A stretch of DNA of 64,000 bases from NCBI RefSeq assembly GCF_017310015.1, contig NZ_CP022297.1:1674001-1738000 (forward strand). Direction: 5' to 3'. A program made the translations under genes and the position numbers. Origin of the DNA: Marinobacterium iners. GTDB lineage: Bacteria; Pseudomonadota; Gammaproteobacteria; Pseudomonadales; Balneatricaceae. Within the stretch, counting starts at the first letter, position 1. Each line of letters begins with the position of its first letter. Below, piece after piece: positions 49,087 to 62,343 of this stretch. The notes below the pieces were generated by a model, which did not search any database, was not told where the DNA came from, and worked only from the letters and a program-made list of their open reading frames with translations.

Positions 49087-50295
49087 ATGTCTCATCAGGC
49101 CCAACGTCTGAAGGTTCTGTTTGCCGGAATTTTCAGTCAGATCCTCTGTATCGGGATTGCCCGATTCTCCTATACCCCACTGTTGCCCGTGATGCAGGAG
49201 CAGACCTGGATCGGCGATGCCGAAGGTGGCTGGATGGCTGCCATCAACTACGCCGGCTACATGTGCGGTGCCTTGATTGCGGCTTCATTGAGCGACCTTC
49301 AGCTCAAGGACAGACTTTACCGCATTGGCCTTGTCATGGCCGTTGTGACTACGGCAGCCATGGCATTGACAGAAAACATGCTGCTCTGGTCCTTGCTGCG
49401 TTTTCTTTCCGGTCTCAGCAGTGCCGGCTCCATGCTGATCGCATCCGGCCTGATTCTGAACTGGCTGATTCGCAATAACCATCGCAGCGAGCTGGGTATT
49501 CACTTTGCCGGTATTGGTCTGGGTATCATGTTCGCTGCCATAGTAGTGGAGATCATGCTCAGGCTGTCTCTGGGATGGGATGAACAGTGGCTCTGGTTTG
49601 CAGTGCTTGGGGTAGTGCTGGCTGCTCCGGCCTGGCACTGGATGCCAAGACCTGAACCCCTTGGCCTGGGCGGCAGTGGCCCATCAATGCTGGATCAGCC
49701 GCCGGGTAAACGCTTCATGTGGCTGATGATGATGGCCTACTTCTGTGCCGGTTACGGTTATGTGATCAGTGCGACCTTTATCGTCACCATTGTTGAGCGA
49801 GAGCCCGCACTGGCCGGCATGGGGCAGCTGGTATTTCTGGTGGTGGGACTGGCTGCGGCCCCTGCCGTAATGGTGTGGGACCTGATTGCGCGCCGAATGG
49901 GCTATCTGGGGGCGCTGTTGCTGGCCTACCTGATTCAGGTTGTGGGCATTGTCATACCGGCTCTGAGTGAGAGTCTGGCTGCTATTTTGCTGAGCGCAGT
50001 GCTTTATGGAGGAACCTTCATCGGTTGTGTCAGCCTGGTATTGACCATGGCGGGCCGGTTATACCCATCGAAGCCGGCCAAGTTAATGGGCAAAATGACC
50101 CTGTCCTACGGCGCAGCCCAGATTATCGCTCCGGCGCTGACCGGTATGCTGGCCGCGCAGAGCGGGGATTACAACACCGGCCTTTGGTTGGCCGGTGGGT
50201 TCGTAACACTGGGTGCCGTGCTGATACTGCTGTTGCGTTTCACCGACCGTACTGCCGCTGAGCTGGATCAGAGCAACCGCTTGGTCCGTGGCTGA
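49087..50295 (+). CDS. YbfB/YjiJ-family MFS transporter (second copy)
   Basis: A 402-residue membrane protein with about 12 helices. It is collinear with the protein at 16825: GIARFSYTPLLPVM in TM1, INYAGYMCGALIAASL, and [23 protein letters not shown], the last two split over TM2 and TM4. It lies 88 bases after the acyl-CoA dehydrogenase on the same strand, so it may import the substrate of this catabolic region. AAGGAACC is the ribosome site. It is tail to tail with the Bcr/CflA gene, one base apart. Confidence 0.88.
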   Translation: MSHQAQRLKVLFAGIFSQILCIGIARFSYTPLLPVMQEQTWIGDAEGGWMAAINYAGYMCGALIAASLSDLQLKDRLYRIGLVMAVVTTAAMALTENMLLWSLLRFLSGLSSAGSMLIASGLILNWLIRNNHRSELGIHFAGIGLGIMFAAIVVEIMLRLSLGWDEQWLWFAVLGVVLAAPAWHWMPRPEPLGLGGSGPSMLDQPPGKRFMWLMMMAYFCAGYGYVISATFIVTIVEREPALAGMGQLVFLVVGLAAAPAVMVWDLIARRMGYLGALLLAYLIQVVGIVIPALSESLAAILLSAVLYGGTFIGCVSLVLTMAGRLYPSKPAKLMGKMTLSYGAAQIIAPALTGMLAAQSGDYNTGLWLAGGFVTLGAVLILLLRFTDRTAAELDQSNRLVRG

Positions 50296-50296
50296 T

Positions 50297-51499
50297 TCAG
50301 GCGCTTGTGCTGTCGCAGGCTGACTGCCGCGGCAGCAGCCAGCGGCCGAGCACAAAGCCGCTGACGGCGCCGGCAAACATGATGGACACCATGGGCAGGG
50401 GAGTGCCGTCCCCCAGCAACCCGGTCAGAATCCCGCCAACCGCGCCGGTCGCGAAACCGCAGGCCCCGATCAGAGCCGTAGCGGTTGCAGCCGTGTGGGG
50501 GAAAAACTCACTGGTACCCGCCATCGCATTCGACATCACAAATCCCTGCATGCCGATAAAGAGCATCACCAGGACCAACACCATCCAGACGGGGGCGGGT
50601 GTCAACAGATACCCCAGCAACAGAGCGGTCGCTGCCAACAGTTGAACCTTTTGTGCACCTTGCAGCAACTGTTGAGGGCTAAAGCGGTGCAGCAAGCGAA
50701 TATTGATGCGATTGCACAGCAGCAGAGTGACGATATTCGCTCCAAACAGAATTGGATACACGCTGGGTGATATGCCGTAGTAGCCGATATACATCCCGGG
50801 TGAGGCCGTGATAAAGGCAAACATGCCAGCGTAACTGGCCGCAACCGAACACAGGTAGCCCAGTGCATTTCGGTTTTGCAGCACACTCAGATAGTTGCGC
50901 AACGGGTTTGACAATGGGCCTTCGCGGGGTGCCAATGTTTCAGGCAGGCGCATGAACAGTGCCACGGAGAGAATCAGTCCATAACCAAACAAAAACATGA
51001 AAATACTGCGCCAGTCGCTGATCTTGAGAATCAGCGCCCCTATCACGGGCGCCAGCAATGGTGCCGCCATGATGATGCTGGCCATGCGGCTCATCGCCTG
51101 AGCGCTTTCGCGGCCGGAATGGCGATCCCGAATGATTGCCATTGAGTTGACCACGCTGATGCCGCCGCCAAAGCCCTGAAGAATCCTGGCCAGCCAGAGT
51201 GCATGCGCGGAATCTGCCAGCATGGCCCAGAAGGCGCCCAGCATAAAAATACTCAGGCCGGTAAAGACCGCTGTGCGTCTGCCGAAACGGTCAGAGTAGG
51301 GGCCGCCGAAGAGCTGACCAACGGCAAATCCTGCCAGGAAAAGACCGACGGTCAGTTCGATATCATGAACAATGACGCCAAGATCACTTGCAATCGCAGG
51401 AATGGCGGGCAGATAGGCATCCGTTGACAGCGGGGCGAGCGCAGTCAGTCCAGCAAGCATCAATATCAAACCCGGAATATGGGTGGTCTTGGGTGTCAT
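50297..51499 (-). CDS. Bcr/CflA-family multidrug efflux MFS transporter
   Basis: A 400-residue 12-helix exporter. The Bcr/CflA signature is seen in LAPLSTDAYLPAIPAIASDLG and in the TM2-3 loop FGGPYSDRFGRRTAVFTGL, shown here in parts. RILQGFGGGISVVNSMAIIRD is the TM4 motif. Divergent from a TetR regulator across a palindromic operator, so likely drug- or metabolite-induced efflux. Substrate unknown. Confidence 0.92.
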   Translation of the reverse strand: MTPKTTHIPGLILMLAGLTALAPLSTDAYLPAIPAIASDLGVIVHDIELTVGLFLAGFAVGQLFGGPYSDRFGRRTAVFTGLSIFMLGAFWAMLADSAHALWLARILQGFGGGISVVNSMAIIRDRHSGRESAQAMSRMASIIMAAPLLAPVIGALILKISDWRSIFMFLFGYGLILSVALFMRLPETLAPREGPLSNPLRNYLSVLQNRNALGYLCSVAASYAGMFAFITASPGMYIGYYGISPSVYPILFGANIVTLLLCNRINIRLLHRFSPQQLLQGAQKVQLLAATALLLGYLLTPAPVWMVLVLVMLFIGMQGFVMSNAMAGTSEFFPHTAATATALIGACGFATGAVGGILTGLLGDGTPLPMVSIMFAGAVSGFVLGRWLLPRQSACDSTSA

Positions 51500-51600
51500 T
51501 GAAGATCCTCATAACTGCAATAGCGGCGTGTTTGCACATGGGTCTTAGTGAGATGTGAAACCGTGCAAGGGAAGCAATCCGTGTGTACTCGGAAAGTGTA

Positions 51601-51618
51601 GTGTAATATACATTACAC
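51601..51618. promoter_or_regulatory. TetR-type operator GTGTAAT-ATAC-ATTACAC
   Basis: A perfect 7-base dyad with a four-base spacer in the Bcr/TetR divergent region, about 90-100 bases from each start. The embedded TGTAATATACAT may also serve as a -10 region, which suits repression by occlusion. Confidence 0.65.
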
Positions 51619-51704
51619 AATATTGACCTGTCCATTGCGTTCGGTCGTGCTGACAGGGCAGCAGGCCTGATATAATGGCCCCACATTCAGACGCAGAATT
51701 TGCC

Positions 51705-52358
51705 ATGAACAAAATGCAGCAGGATGAAAAAACAACGGCGTGCGGGCTGACCCCAAAAGGGCTGGAGCGACAGAAGCGCATTCTCGACGCCGCTCGGGAA
51801 GTGTTTCTGGAGCAGGGATACGACAATGCCAGCATCAACGACATCATGTGTCGGGCCGGTGGTTCGTTGAGTACGCTCTACAGGCTGTTTGGCAGCAAAC
51901 TGGGGTTGTTTGAAGCGATGATGGAACAGACTTCAAACCAGGTGTTTGCTGCCTTTCAGGCATTTGAATGCTCAATCAAACGGCAGGAAACTCCCGAGCA
52001 GGCACTCAAGCGTTATGCGCGACTGCTGCTGGAGCGTGTTCTCTCACCTGAGGCTGTCGGCCTATATCGTCTGATCACCACCGACTGCAGTAGCGAGCGA
52101 GAGCAGATACAGCAGCTTTTCTATGCCCAGGGCCCCAAGCGTATCAACGAGAAGCTCGCCGGCTACCTGCGTGTTCAGGTTGAGCAGGGTGTGCTGCAGA
52201 TTAATAATCCGGAACTGGCTGCCTTTCAGTTTGTAGACATGGTGAAGGGCCAGTTCCAGTTGAGAGCGATGCTGGGCATGACGATAACCGATGGCGAACT
52301 CGATGCAGCTGTAGAGCAGGCAGTGGATATATTTCTGCGCGGAACTACTCCGCGCTGA
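51705..52358 (+). CDS. TetR/AcrR-family transcriptional regulator
   Basis: A regulator of about 217 residues. The helix-turn-helix is at about 22-70 (RQKRILDAAREVFLEQGYDNASINDI followed by GGSLSTLYRLFGSKLGLFEA, here in two parts). The C-terminal domain resembles the AcrR C-terminal type. An in-frame ATG at 51675 would add ten residues, and neither start has a clear ribosome site. Likely represses itself and the divergent Bcr/CflA pump. Confidence 0.9.
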   Translation: MNKMQQDEKTTACGLTPKGLERQKRILDAAREVFLEQGYDNASINDIMCRAGGSLSTLYRLFGSKLGLFEAMMEQTSNQVFAAFQAFECSIKRQETPEQALKRYARLLLERVLSPEAVGLYRLITTDCSSEREQIQQLFYAQGPKRINEKLAGYLRVQVEQGVLQINNPELAAFQFVDMVKGQFQLRAMLGMTITDGELDAAVEQAVDIFLRGTTPR

Positions 52359-52458
52359 TCCTTTCGCACAGGCCCGCCCTGATGCTGTTGCCAAAACCTC
52401 GAATAGGGTATCTTAGGCGCAATTTGTACCCGAACACAGATGGACACTGAATCCGCAT

Positions 52459-53655
52459 ATGATTATCAAACCGAAAATCCGTGGCTTTATCTGCACTACT
52501 ACCCATCCTGTCGGCTGTGAGGCCAATGTACGTGAACAGATCGCATACACTCAGGCACAGGGCAAGATTGAGAGCGGCCCCAAGCGTGCGCTGATCATCG
52601 GCTCTTCCAGTGGCTACGGCCTGTCATCTCGCATCGCAGCGGCCTTTGGCAGTGACGCCGCGACCATCGGGGTGTTTTTTGAAAAGCCGGGCAGCGAACG
52701 CAAGACTGGCACGGCCGGCTGGTATAACGCAGCCGCTTTCGACAAGCTGGCCAAGGAAGCCGGACTCTATGCCAAGAGCCTCAACGGTGATGCCTTCTCA
52801 CACGAAGCCAAACAGAAAGTGATCGACCTGATTAAACAGGATCTGGGTCAGATTGATCTGGTGGTGTACTCGCTGGCGTCACCGGTGCGTAAATTGCCGG
52901 ATACCGGTGAGGTGATTCGCTCTGCGCTGAAGCCGATCGGTGAGCCTTACCGCTCGACCGCCATCGATACCAACAAGGACGTGATTACCGAGGCCGAGAT
53001 TGAGCCGGCTACCCAGGAAGAAGTCGATAACACCGTCAAGGTGATGGGCGGCGAAGACTGGGAACTCTGGATCAAAGCTCTGGAAGAGGCCGGTGTGTTG
53101 GCCGAAGGCTGCAAGACCGTTGCCTACAGTTATATTGGCACCGATATCACCTGGCCGATTTACTGGCACGGCGCCCTTGGCAAAGCCAAGCAGGATCTGG
53201 ACCGCGCCGCTACCGAACTGAACAGCCAGCTTTCTTCGGCGCATCAGGGGCAGGCCAACGTGGCTGTGTTGAAGTCGGTGGTTACTCAGGCCAGTTCTGC
53301 AATCCCGGTCATGCCGCTTTATCTGTCCATGGTGTTCAAAGTGATGCGTGAGCAGGGTGTGCATGAAGGCTGCATGGAGCAGGTGCATCGCCTGTTCAAT
53401 ACCGGCCTGTACGGTGACACTGCCCAGATTGATGAAGGCAACCGTTTCCGCATGGATGATTGGGAGCTACGTGAAGACGTGCAGCAGGCGTGCCGTGATC
53501 TTTGGCCGCAGGTCACCTCCGAGAACCTGTTTGATGTGACCGACTATCAGCTGTACAAGGATGAATTCCTGAAGCTGTTTGGTTTTGGCATTGATGGCAT
53601 AGACTACGATGCTGATGTGAATCCGGATGTACAGTTCGACGTGGACGATATCTGA
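52459..53655 (+). CDS. fabV: NADH-dependent trans-2-enoyl-CoA/ACP reductase FabV
   Basis: Last reduction of each fatty-acid elongation cycle, in the triclosan-resistant isoform. The 398 residues match FabV. The start [19 protein letters not shown] is highly conserved. The NADH site is [15 protein letters not shown] with an extended spacing, and the active site is Tyr235-x8-Lys244 in [12 protein letters not shown], identical in position to known FabV proteins. Transcribed alone, after the TetR gene on the same strand (100 bases). A strong terminator follows. Confidence 0.98.
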   Translation: MIIKPKIRGFICTTTHPVGCEANVREQIAYTQAQGKIESGPKRALIIGSSSGYGLSSRIAAAFGSDAATIGVFFEKPGSERKTGTAGWYNAAAFDKLAKEAGLYAKSLNGDAFSHEAKQKVIDLIKQDLGQIDLVVYSLASPVRKLPDTGEVIRSALKPIGEPYRSTAIDTNKDVITEAEIEPATQEEVDNTVKVMGGEDWELWIKALEEAGVLAEGCKTVAYSYIGTDITWPIYWHGALGKAKQDLDRAATELNSQLSSAHQGQANVAVLKSVVTQASSAIPVMPLYLSMVFKVMREQGVHEGCMEQVHRLFNTGLYGDTAQIDEGNRFRMDDWELREDVQQACRDLWPQVTSENLFDVTDYQLYKDEFLKLFGFGIDGIDYDADVNPDVQFDVDDI

Positions 53656-53688
53656 TTTCAATACCCGTTTGTCGGTAACAGACTTTTC

Positions 53689-53725
53689 AAGCCCCGCTGT
53701 GAGTGATCACAGCGGGGGCTTTTGT
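53689..53725 (+). terminator. Rho-independent terminator after fabV
   Basis: AAGCCCCGCTGTGA pairs with TCACAGCGGGGGCTT (one bulged G), followed by TTGTTTTTG. Confidence 0.9.
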
Positions 53726-53825
53726 TTTTGCGCTCTGCAATGTCTGGCGTACATGGAGGACAGGCCGGTAAAGGCCAGCTTGAATCAGGCTATCGAACGT
53801 AAACCCTATATTCAATACGGCTGTT

Positions 53826-56134
<2,309 letters not shown>

Positions 56135-56170
56135 TTGTCTGGCCCGCCAGGGCCGGATCAAGTGCCAAAG

Positions 56171-56201
56171 CCACGGCCAGTCATACTGCCCGTGGTTTTT
56201 T
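56171..56201 (+). terminator. Rho-independent terminator after katG
   Basis: CCACGG-C-CAGT / ACTG-C-CCGTGG forms a two-part stem (56171-56195) with a CAT loop, followed by six T residues. Confidence 0.88.
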
Positions 56202-56211
56202 GTGGCGGCAC

Positions 56212-57027
56212 TCAACTGCGCGCCGCAACCAGCTCAATCACCCGAATGGCACCCGCTTCAAGATTCAATACCAGATTTTTGCCCATATCTGCGAACCGTG
56301 AACCCAATATCAATGCAGGCGAAAGCGCCGCTCGGCCCACATGCCCCGAATCCTCTTTTTGCAATTGACGTTGTCGCCAGGCCAGTGCCTCATCGCTCCA
56401 GTCATCAAGCTGGATATTGGCAAAACCAGCCTGCTGCAATTGCTGCTGCAGTGTCTGTGCAGTCACCAGATGTGAATGTACCGCATCCTCGGCCCAGGGG
56501 ACCGGGTAGCGCATCTGCTCGGGCTGTGGGCCGCAGACCACTTCGTGCATCAGCAATGTCCCGCGGGGCTTCAATACACGCCAACATTCGCTCAGAACCC
56601 TGGAGTTGTCCGGCATGTTGAGAAAGCTGTGCTGAAACAGAACCAGATCCAGACTTTGGTCGGCAAAAGGCAGGTGGTGAGCATCCCCGGTGATAATCGG
56701 ATTGCTGACCGGAGCGGAGAAACAGTCATTCAGGCCAAGGTTGAGTTGGTTGAAGCGGTGGGTGATATCCAGCCCGATCATGCTGAAACCCATGGCGGAC
56801 GCCTGACGCATCAGCCCACCGGCGCCGGAACCGATATCAAGAATGTGACGGTGCCTGTCCAGATCAAGATGACGCAGCAGGCGCTCTGAAGCCTTGATGC
56901 CGCCGATGTGCAATTGATCCAGTGGTGCCAGCTGAAACAGGTCCGCTCCTGCGGGGTACGCTGAATAAACCTGCTCCAGTATCCATGAAGGATCAAGTGA
57001 CTGATCGTAGTGCTTGTCGATACTCAT
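56212..57027 (-). CDS. Class I SAM-dependent methyltransferase
   Basis: A 271-residue Rossmann methyltransferase. Motif I is HILDIGSGAGGLMRQ (near residue 62). The acidic loop is MIGLDIT, and the post-motif region GDAHHLPFADQSLDLVLFQHS is the Methyltransf_11 pattern, here cited in parts. Substrate unknown. The lone neighbour on the same strand is the acyl-CoA ligase 52 bases upstream, so it may be the last gene of the leftward liu-region transcript. Confidence 0.88.
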   Translation of the reverse strand: MSIDKHYDQSLDPSWILEQVYSAYPAGADLFQLAPLDQLHIGGIKASERLLRHLDLDRHRHILDIGSGAGGLMRQASAMGFSMIGLDITHRFNQLNLGLNDCFSAPVSNPIITGDAHHLPFADQSLDLVLFQHSFLNMPDNSRVLSECWRVLKPRGTLLMHEVVCGPQPEQMRYPVPWAEDAVHSHLVTAQTLQQQLQQAGFANIQLDDWSDEALAWRQRQLQKEDSGHVGRAALSPALILGSRFADMGKNLVLNLEAGAIRVIELVAARS

Positions 57028-57079
57028 AACTGAAAACGCCGGCCAGTGGCCGGCGTTGGGTCTCCTTCAGGTAGCTGAA

Positions 57080-58768
57080 TCAATCATCCAGACCCAGCTC
57101 GGCAATGGACATTTCGCGCATCTTGAACTTCTGTATCTTGCCGGTGACCGTCATCGGGAAGGCATCGACAAACTTGAAGTAACGCGGAATCTTGAAGTGA
57201 GTGATTTTGCCTTTGCAGAACTCACGCAGCTCCTCGGCTGTGACGTCATCGGCATGCGGGTGAAGCTTGACCCATGCGATCAGCTCTTCACCGTACTTCT
57301 TATCCGGTACGCCCGTAACCTGGACTTCCGACACGGCCGGGTGGGTGTAGAGGAACTCTTCGATCTCTTTCGGGTAAACGTTCTCACCGCCGCGAATCAC
57401 CATATCCTTGATACGGCCAACGATTTGGATATAGCCCTCGTCATCCATGGTGGCCAGGTCACCGGTGTGCATCCAGCCGGCTTCATCAATGGCTTCGGCA
57501 GTGGCCTTTTCGTTGTTCCAGTATTTCAGCATGACGCTGTAGCCACGGGTGCAAAGCTCACCAATTTCGCCGCGAGGTACGATCTGTCCGTTACCCGGGT
57601 CTACAATCTTGCTCTCCAGATGCGGCTGAGTCCGCCCTACAGTTGATACGCGCTTTTCAATGCTGTCCTTGGCACCGGTCTGGGTTGATACCGGGCTGGT
57701 TTCGGTCATGCCGTAGGCGATCTGAACTTCCTTCATGTTCATTTTGCTGATCACTTGCTTCATCACCTCGGTGGGACAGATGGAACCCGCCATGATGCCG
57801 GTACGCAGGGTCGACAGGTCAAAGCTGTCGAATTCGGGGTGATCCAGCTCGGCAATGAACATGGTTGGCACGCCGTAAAGAGCGGTGGCTTTTTGTGAGT
57901 GGACTGCCTTGAGCACCGAAGTCGGATCGAACCCTTCGTCTGGATAGATCATGGTCGCACCGTGGGTGATGCAACCCAGGTTACCCATCACCATGCCAAA
58001 ACAGTGGTACAGCGGCACCGGAATCACCAGTCGGTCTTCGCTGGTAAAGCCCATGCTCTCGGCAACGAAAAAGCCATTGTTCAGAATATTGTGGTGCGAC
58101 AGGGTGGCACCCTTGGGGAAACCGGTGGTGCCTGATGTGTACTGAATGTTGATCGGATCATCAAACTGCAGTGTGGCCTGCAGGTCGGCCAGCTCGTCTT
58201 CACTGACATGATCCGCCAGTTCCAGCATGTCGGCCCAGCGCCACATGCCAGGGTGTTTCTCGTCTGACAGGTTGATGATGCACTCCAGATCAGGCAGTTT
58301 CTGTGACTTCAGTTTGCCATCGGCACAGGCTTTAAGCTCAGGTGCCAGCTCGTACAGCATGCCGCGATAGTCAGAAGTTTTGAAGCTGTCAGCGGTGATC
58401 AGGAAGCGAGCGCCTGACTGGTTGAGGGCATATTCCAGCTCATGGGTACGGTAGGCCGGGTTGACGTTGACGAGGATCGCACCGATTTTGGCCGTGGCGA
58501 TCTGGCTGACCGTCCACTCGGAGCAGTTCGGCGACCAGACGCCGACTCGATCCCCCTTGCGGACCCCCATGGACAGGAGTGCACGGGCGCACTGATTGGC
58601 GCGCTGCTGCAACTCGCGGTAGCTCCAGTGCACATTTTGGTGCAGCACAATCAGTGCGTCGTTATCCGGGTAAGTATTGGCAATCTCATCGAACTTGTCA
58701 CCGATGGTCATGCCGATCAGCGGTTTTTCAGCGGTGCTGCTGGTGTAACTTGGTAGTGGTTTGCTCAT
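57080..58768 (-). CDS. AMP-forming fatty-acyl-CoA synthetase
   Basis: A 562-residue ANL ligase. The ATP loop is [20 protein letters not shown]5 is [11 protein letters not shown], the hinge is [22 protein letters not shown] (in two overlapping parts), and the catalytic Lys is in [13 protein letters not shown]. An acyl-CoA synthetase at the end of the liu cluster is common, and it may activate isovalerate or other branched acids. It lies on the same strand after the AhpD-like gene (53 bases). Substrate inferred from context only. Confidence 0.92.
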   Translation of the reverse strand: MSKPLPSYTSSTAEKPLIGMTIGDKFDEIANTYPDNDALIVLHQNVHWSYRELQQRANQCARALLSMGVRKGDRVGVWSPNCSEWTVSQIATAKIGAILVNVNPAYRTHELEYALNQSGARFLITADSFKTSDYRGMLYELAPELKACADGKLKSQKLPDLECIINLSDEKHPGMWRWADMLELADHVSEDELADLQATLQFDDPINIQYTSGTTGFPKGATLSHHNILNNGFFVAESMGFTSEDRLVIPVPLYHCFGMVMGNLGCITHGATMIYPDEGFDPTSVLKAVHSQKATALYGVPTMFIAELDHPEFDSFDLSTLRTGIMAGSICPTEVMKQVISKMNMKEVQIAYGMTETSPVSTQTGAKDSIEKRVSTVGRTQPHLESKIVDPGNGQIVPRGEIGELCTRGYSVMLKYWNNEKATAEAIDEAGWMHTGDLATMDDEGYIQIVGRIKDMVIRGGENVYPKEIEEFLYTHPAVSEVQVTGVPDKKYGEELIAWVKLHPHADDVTAEELREFCKGKITHFKIPRYFKFVDAFPMTVTGKIQKFKMREMSIAELGLDD

Positions 58769-58821
58769 CGCTATGACTCCGATTTTTGTTGTTATCCGGA
58801 CAGATGAATAGGTGTAACCGC

Positions 58822-59400
58822 TTAGCGGAATCGTCCGTGGTATTCAGGGTTTGGCTGCATGTCCACCGCGCTCGCAACGCGGTTGGTCATGTTGTAGAAA
58901 CCGGCAATATTGGCAATATCCCAAATGCCACGCTCGCTGAAACCCGCATCACGCAGTGCTTGCCGATCCGATTCCAGGATCTCGGCAGGGGTTACGGTCA
59001 GTTTATGGGCAAAGTCGAGCATGGCACGCTGACGTGGCTCAAGGTCGGCAACGCGATAGTTCATCACCATCAATTCACCCAGGGTCGGGTTACCCGAGTA
59101 TTCACGTACTGCGGCACCGTGGGCTGTCATGCAGTAAAAGCAGCCATTATGTGATGAGACGACGACGGCGATCATTTCTCGTTCCAGTGGGCTGAGCTCA
59201 CTTTCACCAAACATCAACTCGTTATAAAAGCGAGTGAAAACATCAAACTGAGCCATGTTTTGGCTGTAGGCCTGTAAAACATTAGGTATCAATCCCAGTT
59301 TTTCATCACACTTGCCAAAGTATTTCTGTACGTCTTCCGGCAGTTGGTGTCGCTCGGGGATCGGCAGTTCGAGCGCGGTAATATGATCGGGCTGAGACAT
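58822..59400 (-). CDS. Peroxidase-related (AhpD-like, carboxymuconolactone decarboxylase family) protein
   Basis: A 192-residue all-alpha protein. The redox motif C-x2-C lies in [11 protein letters not shown], the AhpD core, with the upstream [16 protein letters not shown]. Annotated relatives are called uncharacterised peroxidase-related enzymes. A frame to 59466 exists, but ATG 59400 has AGGAGG nine bases upstream and matches family length. It lies 16 bases after the HMG-CoA lyase gene, so the liu operon includes it, though its role there is unknown. Confidence 0.9.
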   Translation of the reverse strand: MSQPDHITALELPIPERHQLPEDVQKYFGKCDEKLGLIPNVLQAYSQNMAQFDVFTRFYNELMFGESELSPLEREMIAVVVSSHNGCFYCMTAHGAAVREYSGNPTLGELMVMNYRVADLEPRQRAMLDFAHKLTVTPAEILESDRQALRDAGFSERGIWDIANIAGFYNMTNRVASAVDMQPNPEYHGRFR

Positions 59401-59416
59401 CCTGTTTATCCTCCTG

Positions 59417-60343
59417 TTATTGTGATGCGGCTGACCTTGGGGTGCAGTCGCCCATCGCTTGTGCAACCTTGGAACCGTTGTGACGTCCCAACTGCTGTGT
59501 AATCCAGTGACCGGTATTGACCACAGCCTGAAGGTCTACGCCAGTATCAATGCCCAACCCCTGCAGCAGATAGAGCACATCTTCGGTTGCCACATTGCCG
59601 GATGCGCCTCTGGCGTAGGGGCATCCTCCGAGGCCTGCAGTGGAGCTGTCGATCACGGCGATGCCTTCTTCCAGCACCGCATACAGATTGGCCAGTGCCT
59701 GACCGTAGGTATCGTGGAAATGCGCGGCCAACTGGCTGATCGGGACAACTTTTGTGACCGCTTCCAGCATCCGCTTGGCCTTGAGTGGCGTGCCCGTACC
59801 GATGGTGTCACCCAGCGAAATCTCGTAGCAGCCCATGTCGATCAGGTCACGGCTGACCCGGGCCACCTGGACCGGGTCAATATCGCCCTGATAGGGGCAG
59901 CCCAGTACGGTTGAAACATAGCCACGCACGCGAATTCCTTCGCTCCGCGCCTGTTCAATCAACGGGGCAAAGCGCTCAAGACTTTCGGCGATGGAGCAGT
60001 TGATGTTCTTCTGCGTAAAGGCCTCGGAGGCTGCGCTGAATACCGCAACCTCCTCAACGCCGGCGGCGATGGCGCCTTCCAGCCCCTTCAGGTTGGGGGC
60101 CAGGGCCGAATAGGTGACACCGGGCTTGCGCTGAATGCCCGCCATGACCGCGCTGGCATCACCCATCTGTGGTACCCACTTGGGAGAGACAAAACTGGCG
60201 GCTTCGATATGGATCAGGCCGGTGGCACTGAGCCGGTTGATCAATTCAACCTTGACCTCGGTGGCGATCACCGGTCCCGGCTCATTCTGTAGGCCGTCCC
60301 GTGGTGCCATCTCGACGATGCGGACCTGTTGCGGGAATGCCAT
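59417..60343 (-). CDS. liuE: Hydroxymethylglutaryl-CoA lyase
   Basis: Splits HMG-CoA to acetoacetate and acetyl-CoA, the final step of leucine degradation. A 308-residue TIM barrel of the DRE-TIM family. The metal/catalytic loop is APRDGLQNE (13-21), the metal histidines are in [12 protein letters not shown], and the catalytic Cys is in [14 protein letters not shown]. Its start overlaps the stop of the carboxylase gene by one base (60343), indicating coupling. Confidence 0.97.
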   Translation of the reverse strand: MAFPQQVRIVEMAPRDGLQNEPGPVIATEVKVELINRLSATGLIHIEAASFVSPKWVPQMGDASAVMAGIQRKPGVTYSALAPNLKGLEGAIAAGVEEVAVFSAASEAFTQKNINCSIAESLERFAPLIEQARSEGIRVRGYVSTVLGCPYQGDIDPVQVARVSRDLIDMGCYEISLGDTIGTGTPLKAKRMLEAVTKVVPISQLAAHFHDTYGQALANLYAVLEEGIAVIDSSTAGLGGCPYARGASGNVATEDVLYLLQGLGIDTGVDLQAVVNTGHWITQQLGRHNGSKVAQAMGDCTPRSAASQ

Positions 60344-62337
60344 CAGGCGGCCTCCTCTGAGTCGAGTTCAAGTGCGATCAGCTCTGCACCTTCCGACACC
60401 AGATCACCCTCGGCAAAGAACACCTCACTGACGCTGCCATCAGCCGGCGCCTTGATTGCGTGTTCCATCTTCATTGCCTCCATGATCACCAGTGTCTGGC
60501 CCGATTTGACGCGATCACCGGCCTTCACCATCACCGCAACCACCGAGCCGTTCATGGGTGCCTGAAGTCCGCCTTCACTGGCCTGATCTTCGAGACCGAA
60601 CTGCTCACGGTGCAACGCACAGTGGAAGGTTTCACCTTCATGGAACAGCGCCAGCTGATCCTGATGCAGATCGCCACAGATGCTGAAGCGATGACCGTTT
60701 ACGGTCGCCTGCAGGCGATCATCGTCAAGGCTGGCGCGGACGTCGTAGCAGCTGTCACCAATGCGGATTTCGTAATGATCGTCCTGTTCCAGAATGCTCA
60801 GACTGTGCTGAACATCATCGCTGAGCAGGTTCATTGGTCGTGCATAGCGTGAATTCAAACGCCAGCTGTTTTGACGCGCAAAGGGTGAGAAGGGGTCCGC
60901 GGGCAGGGTCTGTTCAGCCTTGTTGCGCAACAGGAAGAAGCAGGCACTCAGTACCAGTCCCAGGTTCTCGTCCAGACGTGCAGGCGGGAACAGCAGGGCT
61001 TCATGCTTGCCGATAAAGCCGGTATCCAGCTCTTCGTTGCGGAAGGGCGCCGAGTCGGCCAGTGCATGCAGGAAGCGGATGTTGGTCTTGACGCCGCCGA
61101 TCCGATACTCCTCCAGCGCCTGCACCATACGGTTGATGGCGCGTTCGCGACTGTCATCCCATACGATCAGTTTGGCAATCATCGGGTCGTAGTGGATGCT
61201 GACCTCGTCACCCTCGACCACACCGGTATCCACACGCACGTGGGCATTTTCATCCGGAGTGCGCAAGTAACGCAGGGTGCCGGTGGCCGGCAGGAAGTCA
61301 TGGTCCGGGTCTTCGGCGTAGATACGGGCTTCCAGGGCATGACCCCGCAGCTTTATCTGATCCTGCTGCAACGGCAGCGGCTCGCCATTGGCAACACGCA
61401 GCTGCCATTCCACCAGGTCCTGAGCGGTTATCATCTCGGTGACAGGATGTTCGACCTGCAGACGCGTATTCATCTCCATAAAGTAGAAGGAGCCATCCAC
61501 GTCATACAGGAACTCGACAGTACCGGCACCCACGTAGTCGATCGCTTGGGCGGCGCGTACGGCGGCTTCACCCATTGCTTTGCGGGTCTCGGGGCTGAGT
61601 CCCGGAGCGGGTGCCTCTTCCAGTACCTTCTGGTGACGGCGCTGAACAGAGCAGTCACGTTCGGCAAGGTACACACCGTTGCCTTTACTGTCACAGAACA
61701 CCTGAATCTCGACGTGGCGGGGCTGGGTCAGGTATTTCTCGATCAACATGTCCGGGTTGCCAAACGCGTTTTTCGCTTCGCGCTGGGCAGCGGCCAAGGC
61801 ATCGTCGAATTCGCTCATTGCCTCAACCACGCGCATGCCTTTGCCGCCACCACCGGCGACCGCTTTCAACAGCAGCGGGAAGCCGCATTTCTTGGCTTCG
61901 ACACGCAGAAGCTCCGGAGACTGGTCGTCGCCGTGGTAACCCGGTACCAGAGGAACACCGGCATCCTGCATTATCGCCTTGGCGGCAGATTTGGAGCCCA
62001 TGGCAGCGATGGCAGAGGCGGGCGGACCGATAAAGACGATATCATTGGCTTCACAGGCCTTGGCGAAGTCGGTGTTCTCGGACAGAAAACCGTAACCCGG
62101 ATGAATGGCCTGAGCACCGCTGGATTTGGCGATCTCGATGATTTTGTCGGCACGCAGATAGCTTTCACTGCTCGCGGCCGGGCCCAGGAGGAAGGCTTCG
62201 TCCGCCATGGCAACATGGCGCGCATGACGGTCCGCTTCCGAATAGACGGCAACACAACGGATGCCGAGGCGGTGGGCGGTCTGAATCACTCGGCAGGCGA
62301 TCTCGCCGCGATTGGCAATCAGAATCTTGTTAAACAT
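60343..62337 (-). CDS. liuD: Methylcrotonyl-CoA carboxylase biotin-containing alpha subunit
   Basis: ATP-dependent carboxylation of 3-methylcrotonyl-CoA, alpha subunit. Biotin carboxylase domain (1-450) with the ATP grasp loop [10 protein letters not shown] and the [10 protein letters not shown] motif. A BT linker region follows (about 480-590), then a biotinyl domain with Lys623 in EAMKMEHAI. The 664 residues match the MCC/LiuD type. Partner liuB lies upstream on the same strand with liuC between. Assignment to methylcrotonyl rather than geranyl substrate rests on the liu context. Confidence 0.95.
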   Translation of the reverse strand: MFNKILIANRGEIACRVIQTAHRLGIRCVAVYSEADRHARHVAMADEAFLLGPAASSESYLRADKIIEIAKSSGAQAIHPGYGFLSENTDFAKACEANDIVFIGPPASAIAAMGSKSAAKAIMQDAGVPLVPGYHGDDQSPELLRVEAKKCGFPLLLKAVAGGGGKGMRVVEAMSEFDDALAAAQREAKNAFGNPDMLIEKYLTQPRHVEIQVFCDSKGNGVYLAERDCSVQRRHQKVLEEAPAPGLSPETRKAMGEAAVRAAQAIDYVGAGTVEFLYDVDGSFYFMEMNTRLQVEHPVTEMITAQDLVEWQLRVANGEPLPLQQDQIKLRGHALEARIYAEDPDHDFLPATGTLRYLRTPDENAHVRVDTGVVEGDEVSIHYDPMIAKLIVWDDSRERAINRMVQALEEYRIGGVKTNIRFLHALADSAPFRNEELDTGFIGKHEALLFPPARLDENLGLVLSACFFLLRNKAEQTLPADPFSPFARQNSWRLNSRYARPMNLLSDDVQHSLSILEQDDHYEIRIGDSCYDVRASLDDDRLQATVNGHRFSICGDLHQDQLALFHEGETFHCALHREQFGLEDQASEGGLQAPMNGSVVAVMVKAGDRVKSGQTLVIMEAMKMEHAIKAPADGSVSEVFFAEGDLVSEGAELIALELDSEEAA

Positions 62338-62343
62338 GGCAAA

